A stretch of 64,000 nucleotides of DNA, from positions 38,379,063 to 38,443,062 of the forward strand of contig CM060181.1 in NCBI GenBank assembly GCA_030549775.1. The letters run 5' to 3'. Under the pieces are notes generated by a model. That model saw nothing but the letters and a program-made list of their open reading frames with translations. It was not told the DNA's origin and ran no database searches. Shown piece by piece: positions 47,312 to 60,008 of the stretch. A program made the position numbers and the translations under genes. This DNA is from Tamarix chinensis. Taxonomy: Eukaryota; Streptophyta; Magnoliopsida; Caryophyllales; Tamaricaceae. How positions within the stretch are numbered: position 1 is the first letter of the stretch; the number at the start of each line of letters is the position of its first letter.

Positions 47312-50300
47312 GTGAAAGCTCAGCAGGCAAGGTAAGACGGTAAGAAACCTCACCAACCCTATCCAAAATCTCTTATGGCATAATGAACCTCGGGCTAAGC
47401 TTGCCCTTAAGACCAAAATGCATCACTCCCTTGGTTGGCAAAACTCTCAAAAGGTACCTCAAATCCATCATCTCTCCTCCATAAATCTGCATAGTTCTTC
47501 TGTCTATCATGAGTTGCCTTCATTTGGTCTCAAATCATTCTAATTTGCTTGGTAGTGTCCTCTACCATCGCTAGTCCCAACACAATCGTCTCACTATAAT
47601 CACCCTAACACATGGGACTACAACACTTATGTCTATAAAGTGCCTCGAAAGGCACCATTCTTATGCTTGCATGATGACTATTGTTGTAGGAGAACTCTAC
47701 CAAATCCAGAAGATCCTCTTAACTACCCTAAAACTCAAGAACATAAGCCCAAAGCATATCCTCCAATATTAGAATAATACACTCAGTTTGCCCATCTGTA
47801 GCTGGATAGAAAGCTTTGTTAATCTTAAGACGTGCCTCAAAAGTCACTTACAACTTTAGCTAGAAGTGCGATAAAAATTTGGAATCTCGATCTGACATAT
47901 TATCTTTAGACACGTCATGGTATCGAACCACATGCTTCTTGTAAGCAATGGGCATTTTCTCTATACTCCACATCGACTTCATCATTATGAATACCTTGGA
48001 CTTAGTCAATTGGTCAACCACTACCTAGATCTAATCTGAACCACTAGGAGTCTTAGGTAATCCAACCACAAAGTCCTTTGACACATTATCCCATTTCCAC
48101 TCAAGGACCTCAAATGGCAGAACTAATCCCACCAGACGCTTGTGTTCCACCTTAACCTGCAACCTCCCACTTTATACGAGGCCACCAATAGATCCATCTC
48201 AAGTCCTTATACAACTTATCCCCTCAATGATGGATGAAATAAGGCACACAATGACCCTCATTTAAGATCCTGCTCTTAAGCTCCCCATAGCTATTTGGAA
48301 CGCATCACCGTCCTCGAAAATGGATACTACCATCCTAAAAAATCTTGAATCCCGCTACTCTATCCTTGGATATCGCCTTCTTGATCCTCTCGAGCTTGAC
48401 ATCTCTTGGCTAACCAGCTTGAATCTCTTTGAAGATGGTCGGGGTGATCTAGAGGGTGCTCATCGTTATCTCAAGACCCCTGAATCGAATGATCTCTATG
48501 CTCAACTCCCAAAGATCTTGCTAGATCCAATCTTACACTACCAGCGAACCCAAGGTGTGCGGAGTCTTTCTACTAAGAGCATCTACTACAACAATTACCT
48601 TACCCTCTTGGTAAGTCTACTCCAAATTGTAGCCCTTAACTAACTCTAACTATCCCCTATGTCTCATGTTCTATTCTCGATGCGTGAAGATGTACTTGAC
48701 GCTCTTATGGTTTGTATATAACTTAAACTACACTCCATATAGGAAATATATCTAGATCTTCAAGGCAAAAACCATCGTAGCTAGCTTAAGGTCATGCGTA
48801 GGATAGTTTTTCTCATGCTTCCTCAATTGGCGAGAAGCATAGGCCACTGCCCTCCTATACTGCATCAACACACACCCTAGCCTAAACTTAGATGCATAGC
48901 TATACACCTTGAATCCCTTCATACCCGATGGTAAGGTAATCACTTGGAGATGAAGTCATTATCTTCTTGAGCTCCTTAAAATCCTCTAAACACTTATAAT
49001 CCCAATAAAAGCATGTTGTCTTTTTCAATAAGGTAGTTAAATGATGAGAGATCCTTGAAAAGTCTTGGACGGACCATCTATATATTATAGTAGCCAGTTA
49101 AACCTAGAAAACTACAAACTTCCCTAACGTTCGTCATTGTATTTCACTTTGACACTACTTGGATCTTCAAAGGATCCACCGACACACTTTCACTCGAAAT
49201 AACATGACCAAGAAAAGCTACCTCATCTAACCATAACTTACACTTTGAGAGTTTGGCATACAATTGATGGGCCCTCAACAATTCCAAAGCCTGCCTAAGG
49301 TGCTGCTCATATTCCTCATGAGTTCGATGAATACCACAAAGAACTAATTAAGATGTTGCTAGAAGATGTGGTTTGTGAGAGCCATGAACACCACTGGCAC
49401 ATTAGTGAGCATGAAGGACATCACAGTGAACTCATAATGGTCATACCTCATTTTCAAAGCTATCTTCAGTATGACCTTCTCGGCAATCCACAATTGATGA
49501 TGCCTTGATCGGAGATCTATCTTCAAAAAAATTGAATCCCCACGCAACTTATCAAAGAGGTTATTAATCCATTGTAAAGGATAATGGTTCTTCACAATAA
49601 TCTATTTCAACCCATAGTAATCGATGCAAAGCTTCAGCCCACCTTCCTTCTTCCTCGAGAAAGGATTGGTGCTCCCCAAAGTGATACACTCGGTTAAATG
49701 TATCCCTTCTTCACAAATCCTCCAATTGAGTATGCAACTCTACCATCTCAATTGGCTCCAAGCGATAGAGTGCCTTTGACACAGGTTTTGTCTCTAGTAG
49801 AAGGTCTGCCGTGAAATCTATCTCACGCACTAATGACATCCTTGGGATCTCATCAAAAAACACATCCAGAAACTCCAATACCACAGGAATCTCCTCAACT
49901 GATGGCTCCTTGGCATCTGGATCTTAGATGCTACACAAGAAGAGCAGGTACCTTTTCTACACTAGCATATCAAGCACCACCTCATACACTATCTTCATTG
50001 AGGGCCTAAGTTTACATCTTTGGTAAGAGACCCTAACACCCTATGGTCCCTTAAGAACCATGTGCTCCTGTGTGCAATCAATCAAAGCTCAATATATTGC
50101 AAGCATATTTATCCTAAGGATAGCATTGGATTTCCAAAGCTCATGCACTATAAAGTCCACGGGAAGCTCGATCTCACTAACAACTAAGGTCACATCTCTA
50201 TACAACCTAGAACATGGAAGTCTATCCTTATATAGGAGTACAATAGAAGTCTCCATCCTATCAAAAGGAACCATAGTTGTCTTAAATACGAAAGTAGTAG

Positions 50301-51405
50301 ACACAAAGGAGTCAAAAAACACATAAGCAGGAAGGGAAGAAACCACGAACGTACCCATGATGACATTAACCTACCCATCAACCTTTGACTGATTCATCAC
50401 ATTCAAGCAACTCCTTAGAGGTGGTCCTGTAGCACTGCTTGAGCCTTGCCCTTACCAAAAAACATGGGGCCTTTGCATCCTTTGCCGTGGAGTAGTTCTG
50501 CTAGCTCCAATATCTGTCGGCTGAACCCTTTGAGCTAGCAACAACTATGTCACTGTACCCCATGTACGTGTCTATCCTTGTAGAACACTACCCTTGATTA
50601 TACGATACTTGAACTAGCAATACCCTAACCAACCACATCGATGGCACTGAACCAGCTGCCCAGCACAATCCTTCCCTAGGTGGTTCTCACCATGCCATTG
50701 GCAAATGAAATGCCTCATACCTACCCGACTCACCTGCCCTCTAAAACAGGGGTGACTGACGATTGTCTAAGGTTTGAAACATCTTCTCTCCCTTGTGGTG
50801 CCGACTGCCCTCAAACCTCCACTTGACCCTTGATTGGGCACTACGAGCCTAAGCCTTCATCGATACCTAAAAGGCATAATTATACAAATCTTATAGGTCC
50901 TATGCACGAGTCCCCATCAACATCTCCTAGAGCCTCAGACTCAACACTAGCTAGAGTCAACCTCCGAAGTAAAGTAGACCAAGTCCAAGTAATAGTTGTA
51001 GTACTCCTCCACTGAAGACTTCCCTTGCCTTAAAGCTATGAACTTGTTGTACATTGCCATCCTTAGGTGAGTAGGGTAGAATTGAGCCCTGGGCATCTCG
51101 ACAAAGGTCTCCCACTAGTGTGCAGTGGTTCCCCTTTTGTCAACACTACCTTATAGATGGAATACCCCAATGTCCACCTGCCTACTCTCTCGGCAACCAT
51201 TGGTCGCGAATATCTTCTCAAAATCCCTCAACCAATGCTCCAACACATTTGGGTCCTGTTAACCCTCAAAGACCAAAGGGCGATGAAGATCAACTTGACG
51301 AAGCTAATCCTATAGTGGCGGCATAAAAAAAGGAGATGGTGGTGGCGGCTACGAAGCTTCCTTACACTAAATCTATCGCTCTATGAACGCTCTAGCTATC
51401 TCCAT
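47312..51405 (-). pseudogene. Ty3/gypsy gag-pol relic, nearly complete order
   Basis: The minus strand reads gag from about 51405 (MEIARAFIERS) through a knuckle-like CQWHGENHLGKDC (about 50710). A protease region follows at 50089-50358 (GTFVVSSLPAYVFFDS in place of the usual FDSG), then reverse transcriptase at 49359-49595 (YPLQWINNLFDKLRG, then FLKIDLRSRHHQL, then YEFTVMSF). RNase H is at 48752-48943 ([16 protein letters not shown], then [14 protein letters not shown]), and integrase about 47700-48300 with its C-terminus to 47320 (DRVGEV). Stops occur throughout. The left end is cut in the integrase C-terminus where family B copy 1 abuts. Confidence 0.85.
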
Positions 51406-51407
51406 GA

Positions 51408-53003
51408 ATGCTCGAGAAACGTTTGATCATCGCCTAACCCATGCCTAATGGAAGGCAAAATAGAACAAGGAATAAAAGGTGCATGCTCATAACATTTATG
51501 TGATAATACAAGATAATATGGGCTAGAATAATATTGTAGATAGAATGAGTATGGTAGTTTACAAACCAAATATAGGAATTGAGCCAAGAGTTTAAATAAC
51601 CAAAAATACAAAAACTTTCCAGCGTAGTGGGGAAAATATTTATAATCGGTTAGCCTAACTCTTAGGCGTAAACATAAACCTCCAACCCCAAATAAGGGCC
51701 CGCTAATGGCCCATGTCAACACCTTTAGCATACTCTAACTGAGAGTCATAATCCTACAAATTATCCTCTACTCCCCGGATCAAAAGCCGGATCATCACAG
51801 TGACCACACAAGTGTAGTGTTAGTACGGTGAAGTACTAGTAAAACATACTAACCTAAAATATGGTAAGACTCATGTAACACATTGAAGTCACATAACAAC
51901 ATGGTAATATTATATTGGTATAGCTCAGGTACAATAAGGCATGGTTGCATGGAAATCATGGAAGTATAGAAATATGGTAAATACGTACATTTCATACAAT
52001 ATAGCCCACATCAGAATTCCTCTTTTAGTGACCACACATTTCTGGTTAATACGATGGTTCGTTCAACTGCACCCACTTCTCCATCATAAACAAAAAACAT
52101 AGCAGCACAACTAATCACAATGGGATAGCACACCCATCACATAAGGTCAGGACACATCGAAGGGGCTTTCTTTAGGGATATTACATCCACCACATATTGA
52201 GTGCATCTGCCACAAATCAGGATACCACACCTACTATATGTGGTCGAAGTACACTAAGGGGGCTTGTACTATGATACCTCACTCACCACACTTTGAATGT
52301 CTTCATCACGAGGGCTAAAAAGTTGGGATTCCACACCTGCCTAAGTAATGGACATTACAAAGCGCTAGGGGGGCTTGTATTGGGATACCTCATCCACCAG
52401 TGTTGGACATTGATGCCATGTTGGTTTGCCATAGTACAATCCTATACCTCAAATATATATGCATATCCCCTACCGACTGCAAGTTGGTAGATAAGAAAAT
52501 AGGTAATAAGTGAAAAATATAACTAAGGGCAACCCCGTCACTATTTCCCGGCAGCTACCTCAAGAGCCAGAGAAAAATAGTCAAATGAATTCTTATGCCA
52601 TTAATTATATTTTCAAGTGATATCACAAATCACAATAAAATCCACACATAACCAAATTAGGTGTTTCCATGTATTAGCACTAAAAACAATTAAATTTCAT
52701 TATTTAACCAAATTTGGTGTTTCCAAGTGATAACACCAAACACATCACAAGGCATTAAAGCCTCCATTTGGGGGTTTTTAAGTGTTAACACCTAACACAT
52801 CTTAATGTATAAAAGCCACCAATTAGGTGTTTAGAGATGACACTAAACGTAACCAAATTCAAGATTCAAATACCATTATGATGATTCTTATTAATTTAGG
52901 ACAATCATAGTTAAAATGACAATTCAAATGTTGTAAATACATGGAGGTATTAACATAAAAGGTCAAAGAGAAACATAGAAAAATTATAACAAACTAGGCG
53001 GCT
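51408..53003. repeat. Family A LTR fragment, copy 2
   Basis: It matches 60105-61670 of the complete copy (AACCCATGCCTAATGGAAGGC; GGGATACCTCATCCACC; AACACCAAACACATCACAAGGC units at 52660-52830). Both ends are truncated. The left junction touches the first codons of the minus-strand gag and the right junction falls inside a plus-strand RT. Confidence 0.8.
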
Positions 53004-53730
53004 TCATTGTGGTTTTCATCAACAACATCCTCCTCTACTCTAGTGATCGAGAGAAGTATAGACAACATCTAACACATATCTTGACATTGTTAAGGTCACA
53101 CTAGTTATAATCCAAGCTTTCGAAGCATGAGTTTTGGGTATATCAAGTTGCTTTCTTCAAGCATGTAATTTCAAAGGATGGAGAGGCAATGGATCCTTCC
53201 AAGGTTTGAGTAGTTTCTGAATGACTAGCACCAAGTTCTTTCAAGGAGGTGTGCATTTTTTTGGGATTAGCTAGTTTCAACCATAGGTTTGTTGGAAAAT
53301 TCTCCAAGGTAGTTCGCCCGTTGACTAATTTTTTGAAGAAGGCTGCACAATTTCAATAAGAGGAAAAGTATGGTGAAGCTTTTGAGGAGTTCAAGAAGCA
53401 TTTGACTATTGTCCTAGTGCTCATGTTACCAAGTGGATCTGATGGTTTTAACGTATACAACAATGCTTCTAAGCATGGGTTAAGTTGCATGCTGATGCAG
53501 CATGGGAAAGTAGTGGCGTATGCTTCCTAAAAACTAAAGTAACATGTGAAAACTACCCAATGCACAACTTAAAGCTTGTCGTAGTGGTGTTTGCCCTCAA
53601 AATTTGGAGGTATTACCTCTATGGGGCTTAATGCAAGTTATAAACCAATCGTTAATGCCTCAAGTACATTTTCATGCAGTGGGAGTTGAATTTGAGACAA
53701 CACCAATGGTTGGAGTTGGCTAAGGATTAT
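53004..53730 (+). pseudogene. Ty3/gypsy RT (C-terminal half) and RNase H start
   Basis: The plus strand reads VVFINNILLYSSDREKYRQH at 53010-53070, the palm motif FIDDILVYS with both catalytic aspartates changed to asparagine. It continues EAMDPSKV, FLGLASFNHRF, then [19 protein letters not shown] (RNase H), and ends WLELAKDY. There it is interrupted by a family B LTR at 53731 and resumes at 58692. Several stops. Confidence 0.85.
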
Positions 53731-56700
53731 TGTAACGCCCCCAAAATTTATTACTGAAAATATTCGTTTGATTAAAATAATTAGCGGAAGCAGAATAACA
53801 AAACTGTGAATTTTGGAGATATTACCGCCATACTCAGTACCAGACCGATTCATTCCTAGCGTTCCAGTACCAAGTGCTAAGGCTAAAAGAGAAAAATACA
53901 ATTTAGGAGAAACTCAAACCATAATTAAATTAAAGTAGCGTAATAGACAATTTACAAGAATAAAATCCACTAATGGTGGCTACGAAACAACAAGTACATT
54001 GATACCAAGAATTTAAAAGAGAAAGAGGCAACCCTAGGACTTTCCGGATAGTTCCTTATGCTCTTTCCCCGGAGCCCACTTGAATAGCACCTGAAAATGA
54101 CCTGCAAGGGACATTATCCATTGAATAGGCAGGGGCCCGAATGGAACCCTTCAATACTATGGTACTGAGTAACCCTTTAAAAAACACTTTACAGTAGGCC
54201 CGTAATGTAACACATGATACAACGATACATACATACATAATGAAAGGTAGATACTTAATATTCACATTCGTGCATTCACATATTTAACAAGTTAATCAGA
54301 TATTAATAAGTCATAATAAACAATCGATACTTCTGGGCCTTAATCTATTAGTCCATCATTAATTAATCATATTGTATTATAAGTATCCATGTGAGTGCGG
54401 GAACCCCACTATTATAGCCGGTGGAACAGAATACTTACAAGACAGAACACTCCTGCCAACTATTATTGCTGGTGGATCGGTCTCCAGCGCAGAACGCTCC
54501 TGGCCACTATTATTCACCGGTGGACCGGTTGGCCCCGACTCACATAGTGTTCCACTATAAGTGATTATTATTTTTCCATAATTTATTCACAACCAAATCA
54601 AATTTATTAAGTTTGGGACCCCCACTATTATATGCGGTGGATTGGATCACAAATATACATCATCCAGGGCAACACGCAGTTGGGCCATTATTATATTCGG
54701 TGGATCGATACTCATAAACATCATCTAGGGAAAAATGCTTCTGGACCACTATTATATCCGGTGGATCAGTGCTCATAATATAATTCAACTGGGCCCGACT
54801 CATTAGTCTTTCACTTTCATGCTTAGTGTTTTCCCTTTTTAATCAACACAACAATTCCATTTATTTGCCTCGATAGGGAGATCAAGATGCCGGGACACAA
54901 AGGTACACTGGTCGCATGGGTGCATATAAGCTACTCAATACCCTTCAACTATCAAGCTAGGGATGCAAAGGTACCTTGGTCGTACTGGTGCATAAAACTA
55001 ACTCAGTACCCTACCGACAATGACACCTAATTTATAAGTATGCATACCCTATACATAGGTTTGTAGAGCTAGATAGAGTAAGATATAGGGCCTGACTAGG
55101 GCACAAAGGCACACCAGCAAATACTAGAATAAGCGTAGGCTAAACTACATATTTAGGGTAGTGACCCCTAAAGAGCCACCATTCCTGATCTCAAGGTCTT
55201 TCACTTTAATTATTAGTATCTTAATTAAGGTAATCATAAAAAGCACAACAATTAGATAATTATTCACTTTCAATCGTTTTGATATCATTAGATATTTCTT
55301 ATTCAAACGGTTATCCAAGGTAACATAGAGAAATTATTAAGGCCATCATAATTTCATCCAATTCCGATTTAGGATTCGTTCTCGTGATACTTACTAATTG
55401 TCAAATACTCATATCTAGCTATTCAGTGTTACTTGAATCATATTACGAAATTCTGTTATCACAACGACATGTTAGATACAAATTACTCATTTACCCCTTA
55501 TATAATTACTAAGTCATCCCTTCCTTACTTGACAAATTACCATATTACCCTCCTTGTTGCATAATTACCAAATTACCCCTTACTCGATTTAAGTTACTAA
55601 GTTATCTCCCATACTTATTAGGTCACCAAGTATCCTTCATAATTGTTACACTTAACATATTTTCCATTTGGTTGGTTAGATTATCAATTTACCCCTCCTT
55701 TATTATAATTAACAAATTGCCCTTAGTTGGTCAAATTACCAAATTATCCATCTTCATTATTATAATTACCAAATTACTCTTTAGCCAGTTAAATTATCAA
55801 ATTACCTTTCTCCATTATCATGATTATCATTTTACCCTTTAATTGGTTAAATTATCAAATTACCCTTTAGTTGGTTAAATTACCAAATTGCCCTTCTCCA
55901 TTATCATAATTACCAAATTACCCTTTAATTGGTTAAATTATCAAATTACCCTCCTCCATTATTATAATTACCAAATTACCCTTCTCCATTATCAAAATTA
56001 CCAAATTACCCTTTAGTTGGTTAAATTACCAAATTGCCCTTCTCCATTATCATAATTACCAAATTACCCTTTTCCATAATTATCATTTTCCCCTTCTACT
56101 TATAAATTACCATTTTATCCTTTTACTTACAAAATTTACCATTTTGCCCTTTACATACAAAATTACCATTTTACCCTTTTCACTTACAAATTATCATTTT
56201 GCCCTTTGCCTCCAAAATTACCATTTTACCCTCTACTTCTAAAATTAACATTTTGCCATTTACTTTTAAAATTACCATTTTACCCTTCACTTCTAAAATT
56301 AACATTTTACCCTTTACATACAAAATTACCATTTTACCCTTTTTACTTATAAATTACTATTTTGCCCTTTAATTATGAAATTACCATTTCGCCCTTTAAT
56401 TACAAAATTACCATTTTACCCCTTACTCACAAAGTTACCATTTACCCTTCTATTTTCAAAATTATGATTTTACCCCTTACTTCTAAACTTACCATTTTAC
56501 CCTTTTATTTACAAAATTACTATTTTGCCCCTTATTACACCACTTATATTAAATTATTTTCACTACACGAAATATTAATATTAATACCCTATTCTCATCA
56601 TCCAACTCTACCAACCATTATATTTCAACATAATACTCATTAGAACCCATACATATGATGCCACATTCTTGCACAAGACATATGACTAAAATACCCCTAG

Positions 56701-58691
56701 GGCTCACAATAATATTAACCATGCATTAATGGTCACATCAACATAATATAGCACGTATAAGTACTTAACATATTTTTGAATAACAATTCTTCTTCCTTAA
56801 GCATTTCTTCCATACATGGCATATAAACTATCATGCTTTCCTTTTTTTATCAGTCAATACAAGAAACTACATATATTATATTAAACAACATATATCAAGC
56901 ATAATAACATATGTGCTAACATACGTTTATCCATGCATTTAAGTAGGGGTTTAACAATTACCTTAATTCTCGCAAAATTGAACCTTACCAGTATTTCAGC
57001 CAAAGATTCAAGCTTTGATTAGCAAAACCAATACCTAAAAATAATATCAATATTTATTATATTAGAAATAAGAAAACCAAAGCATAAGACTTTATAACAC
57101 TTAATTAATGAAATACTTAACTTAAAATATTATTATACCTTAAAATTTATTAAACAAAACATACCAAGGCATGCAACAACTCATACTACTTATGCAGCAT
57201 AAGCTGCATGCAAAAAAAGAGGGGTAGGGGCTCGAAATGGCAAGAAAGGGGGGAGGATTTAGGGAAAAGAGGGAGTGGTGTTTTTGGGTTAGGGTTTTGG
57301 GGCTAGGAAAGAAGGCATACGGAGGAGGATTTAGGGAAAAGGAAGGGTGCAGAGGTGGAGAGGGGGTGTTGGTGGTGGTCGGGGATAGGCTGATAGCGGC
57401 CAAGGATGGCAGCGGCAGCGAGGCTGCGAAGGTGGCTGTCGAGATGGAGGGGTTGAGAAGGAAGGAAAAGGGAGGAGGAAAATGAAGGCTCACAGGTGGT
57501 TGTTTCATCCAAAGGAGGTTTGGGGGTGGTAGAGGATGTTGCAAGGAGTGGTTTGGTGGCTCAGGTGGCGGTAGAGGTAGCAGAACGACGGCGGAAGGAG
57601 GAGGTGTAGGGTGGCTGTTGAAAAGGGAGAAAAAGAAGAGAAAAAGAAGAGGGGAGAAATAAGGGGGATGCAGGGTGGCTCTAGGGGTGGTGTGGTGGTG
57701 CAGGGGTGAGGTAGAGGGTGATAGGGGGTGGCTGGTGCGGTGGCGGAAGCAATAGAATGAGGCGGCGGTGCAAAAATAGGGAGGACAATGAAAGGAGAAG
57801 AAAGGAAGAGAAAGAAGGTCGGGGGAGGGGAAGGAAGGCTAAAAAATGGCAGGATGATGTAGGAAGGGAAGAAGAAAAAGAAGAGGGAGAGAAAAGGTGG
57901 GGATAGGGGCTCGGTAGGGTGGTAGGAGTATGGGAATGGCATGGAGAGGGAAGGGGGATGCAGGGCATGGGCTAGGAGAGAAAGAGGTGGTGGAGCCAAG
58001 ATGGGGCAGGAAAAACAGCGAGCGAGAGAGAGAGATAAGGAGAGTAGTAGGGGGAAGAGGGTTGCAGGTAGGGTGGCTAGAGATGGCAGAGGTGGTCGGG
58101 TATGGCGTTAGTAGAAAGGAAGAAGAAGAAAGAAAGAAGGGGGGTGTTGCATGCAGGCCGGGCGAAGGGGAAGAGGGGAGTGGGCAGGCCTAGTCAGGGG
58201 AGAAAGGAAAGAAAAGAAATAAGGGAGGACGGGTTGGGTGCGAGGGGGAGAGGTAGGCCAAGGTGCTGGCGGCCCAAGGGAAGGAAAAAGGAAAAAGAAA
58301 GAAAGGAGGAAAATGGAGAAAGAAAGGAAAAGGGGAGAAAAGGAAAAAAGAAAAAGGGAAAATGGGAAAAAATAAAATAATTTGATTTATAAAATAATAA
58401 AATGTAATATTTTTGGGTAATACATTTATTTCATAATTTAATTTAATATAATTAAATATATGGGTTTAAAAGCAATAATTTTTTGTAAAATATTAGTTTT
58501 AAAAATTATTTAAATAAAAAGAGTATGATAAAAATAACAAAAAAATTATTTTAATTTATTAAATATTTATATCCAATTTTATATACTCAAAAAACCATAA
58601 AATAATTAAATAAAATAAATTTAAAAGCTAATTTATCCCAAATAAAAGTTATTTATTAAATTATAGGTTTTTAAAATTTTGGGGGATTACA
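53731..58691. repeat. Family B solo LTR, complete, 4.96 kb
   Basis: TGTAACGCCCCCAAAATTTATT to GGGGGATTACA, flanked by perfect ATTAT duplications (53726-53730 and 58692-58696). No gag, pol, PBS or PPT lies inside, so it is a solo LTR left by recombination between two LTRs. Internal landmarks, left to right: CCACTATTATAGCCGGTGG units in two blocks (54405-54545 and 54620-54790), a dense ATTACCAAATTACCC array (about 55530-56540), and a G/A-rich zone (57200-58380). The length is large for a plant LTR. Confidence 0.9.
55530..56540 (+). repeat. ATTACCAAATTACCC / ATTACCATTTTACCC minisatellite
   Basis: About 1 kb of irregular units near 18-40 bp built on AAATTACCATTTTACCCTT and AATTACCAAATTACCC, with higher-order units such as TTCTCCATTATCATAATTACC repeated several times (55885, 55985, 56040). 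It lies at the place occupied by (TAA)n tracts in copy 1 of the same LTR. Confidence 0.85.
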
Positions 58692-59144
58692 ATTATGACT
58701 TGAAATTAACCTACCATGAGGGTAAGGATAGGATAATGTGATGGCAGATGCGCTTAGGCAAAAGATGTCACATTCCTTTAGTTTGATCATGTTGTTAGAT
58801 CATCTATGTTGAGAGCTCATGGAGATAGAGATCAAGTTGATCACCACTAGTAGTTTGGAGACAAGAATGAGTGTACTTACTACTATCACACATTCGATAT
58901 TTAAGAAGATCTAAGCTAATCAACTTGGTGATGTTAAGCTCAAGATGATCAAGTAGGGTATTAAAGAAGGTAAGGCTAAATGGTTTCAGCTCCATGAGGA
59001 TGACAATGTCAGATACCATGGTAGGTAGTGTATACCACGGGAATGTGTTGGGTTCAAGAGGAAAATCTTGGAGGAAGGTCATTTTACTCCTTATTACATC
59101 CATCCTGAAGGGGATAAGTTGTATACGGATTTGAAATAGGGTAT
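58692..59144 (+). pseudogene. Continuation of the plus-strand pol: RNase H end and integrase start
   Basis: After the ATTAT duplication the reading continues DLKLTYHEGK, MADALRQKMSHS, then GKAKWFQLHEDDNVRYHGR, CIPRECVGFKRKILEEGH, TPYYIHPEGDKLYTDLK, the RNase H tail and integrase N-terminus of a plant Ty3 element. Joined to 53730 it gives the seamless WLELAKDY then DLKLTYHEGK. It is cut near 59145 by a minus-strand element. Confidence 0.85.
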
Positions 59145-59149
59145 ATTTT

Positions 59150-60008
59150 AATGCATATATTAGACTCTTATAATAATAGTATCCATCTAATCAACTTCAA
59201 TTTTTCTTCCTTTTGTGCTAGTAGATACTTTAAGGCTGCATGGTTAGAGTAAACAATAATATGAGTGCGAAGAAGATAACAACAAAATTTATCTAAAGTA
59301 AAGACAATGGTAAGAAGAACCTTCTTAGAGGTTATATAATTAATCCGAGCCTCATTCAAAGTGTGTGAAGTGTAGTATATCACATATGAATCTTTCCTAA
59401 TCCTTTAACCTAAAACTACACTAACAACATAGTTAGATGCATCACACATTAATTTGAAAGGGAAATTCCAATTAGGTGGTTGAAGTATGGAATTGCTAAT
59501 CAAATAATCCTTCAAACAATCAAATGATTTCTTACATACATCATTAAAAATGAACTCAGTTTCTTTCTGATGAAGCTTACACAAATGTTAAGCTATCTTA
59601 GAAAAATCTTAAATGAATCTACAATAAAATACAACATGATCTAGAAAAGAGAATACTTCCCTAAAGGTAGAGGTGTAAGGTAAAGAAGCAACAAGATCAA
59701 TCTTTTCTTTATATACTTCAATTCCTTTAGTAGAAATTGCATGTCCTAAGACCGTCCCTTGTTGAACCATAAAATGGCATTTCTCAGAGTTTATCATAAG
59801 ATTAGTTTCAAGACACATTAATCAAAAGTATCACCGTATATACTTAAATCATCCATGAATACCTTGATATATATTCTCAAAATATGCTTACCATGCATTG
59901 CTTCAATATGGAAAGGGAATTATATAACCCAAAAGGCATATGATAGTATGTAAACGTAGCATAATGAAATGTGAATGTTGTATTCTTTTGATCTTCTAGA
60001 GCTCTGGG
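59150..60008 (-). pseudogene. Athila/Tat-type Ty3 RT palm and RNase H
   Basis: On the minus strand 60008-59820 reads ALEDQKNTTFTFHYATF, then MPFGLYNSLSILKQCM, then KVFMDDLSIYGDTFD; the FMDD catalytic motif is kept at about 59848-59859. 59818-59609 reads SEKCHFMVQQGTVLGHAIS. 59383-59168 is RNase H (YYTSHTLNEARINY, then VYSNHAALKYLLAQKEEK, then RWILLL). This wording is typical of the Athila/Tat branch. Frameshifts occur. The N-terminal half of the same RT lies at 63564 onward, beyond the inserted LTR. Confidence 0.85.

Noticed and set aside
55530..56540. Interstitial telomere-like or CRISPR-like array
   Set aside because: Units do not follow TTTAGGG and there are no constant repeats with unique spacers; it is an irregular AT-rich minisatellite.
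56362..56643. Repeat protein of the type ITILPLTHKVTIYP
   Set aside because: A translation of the ATTACC minisatellite; the unit length is not held in frame across the array.
57140..57999. Long proline/serine-rich open frames, up to 164 codons
   Set aside because: Same composition effect in the second family B LTR; no domain and no codon pattern.
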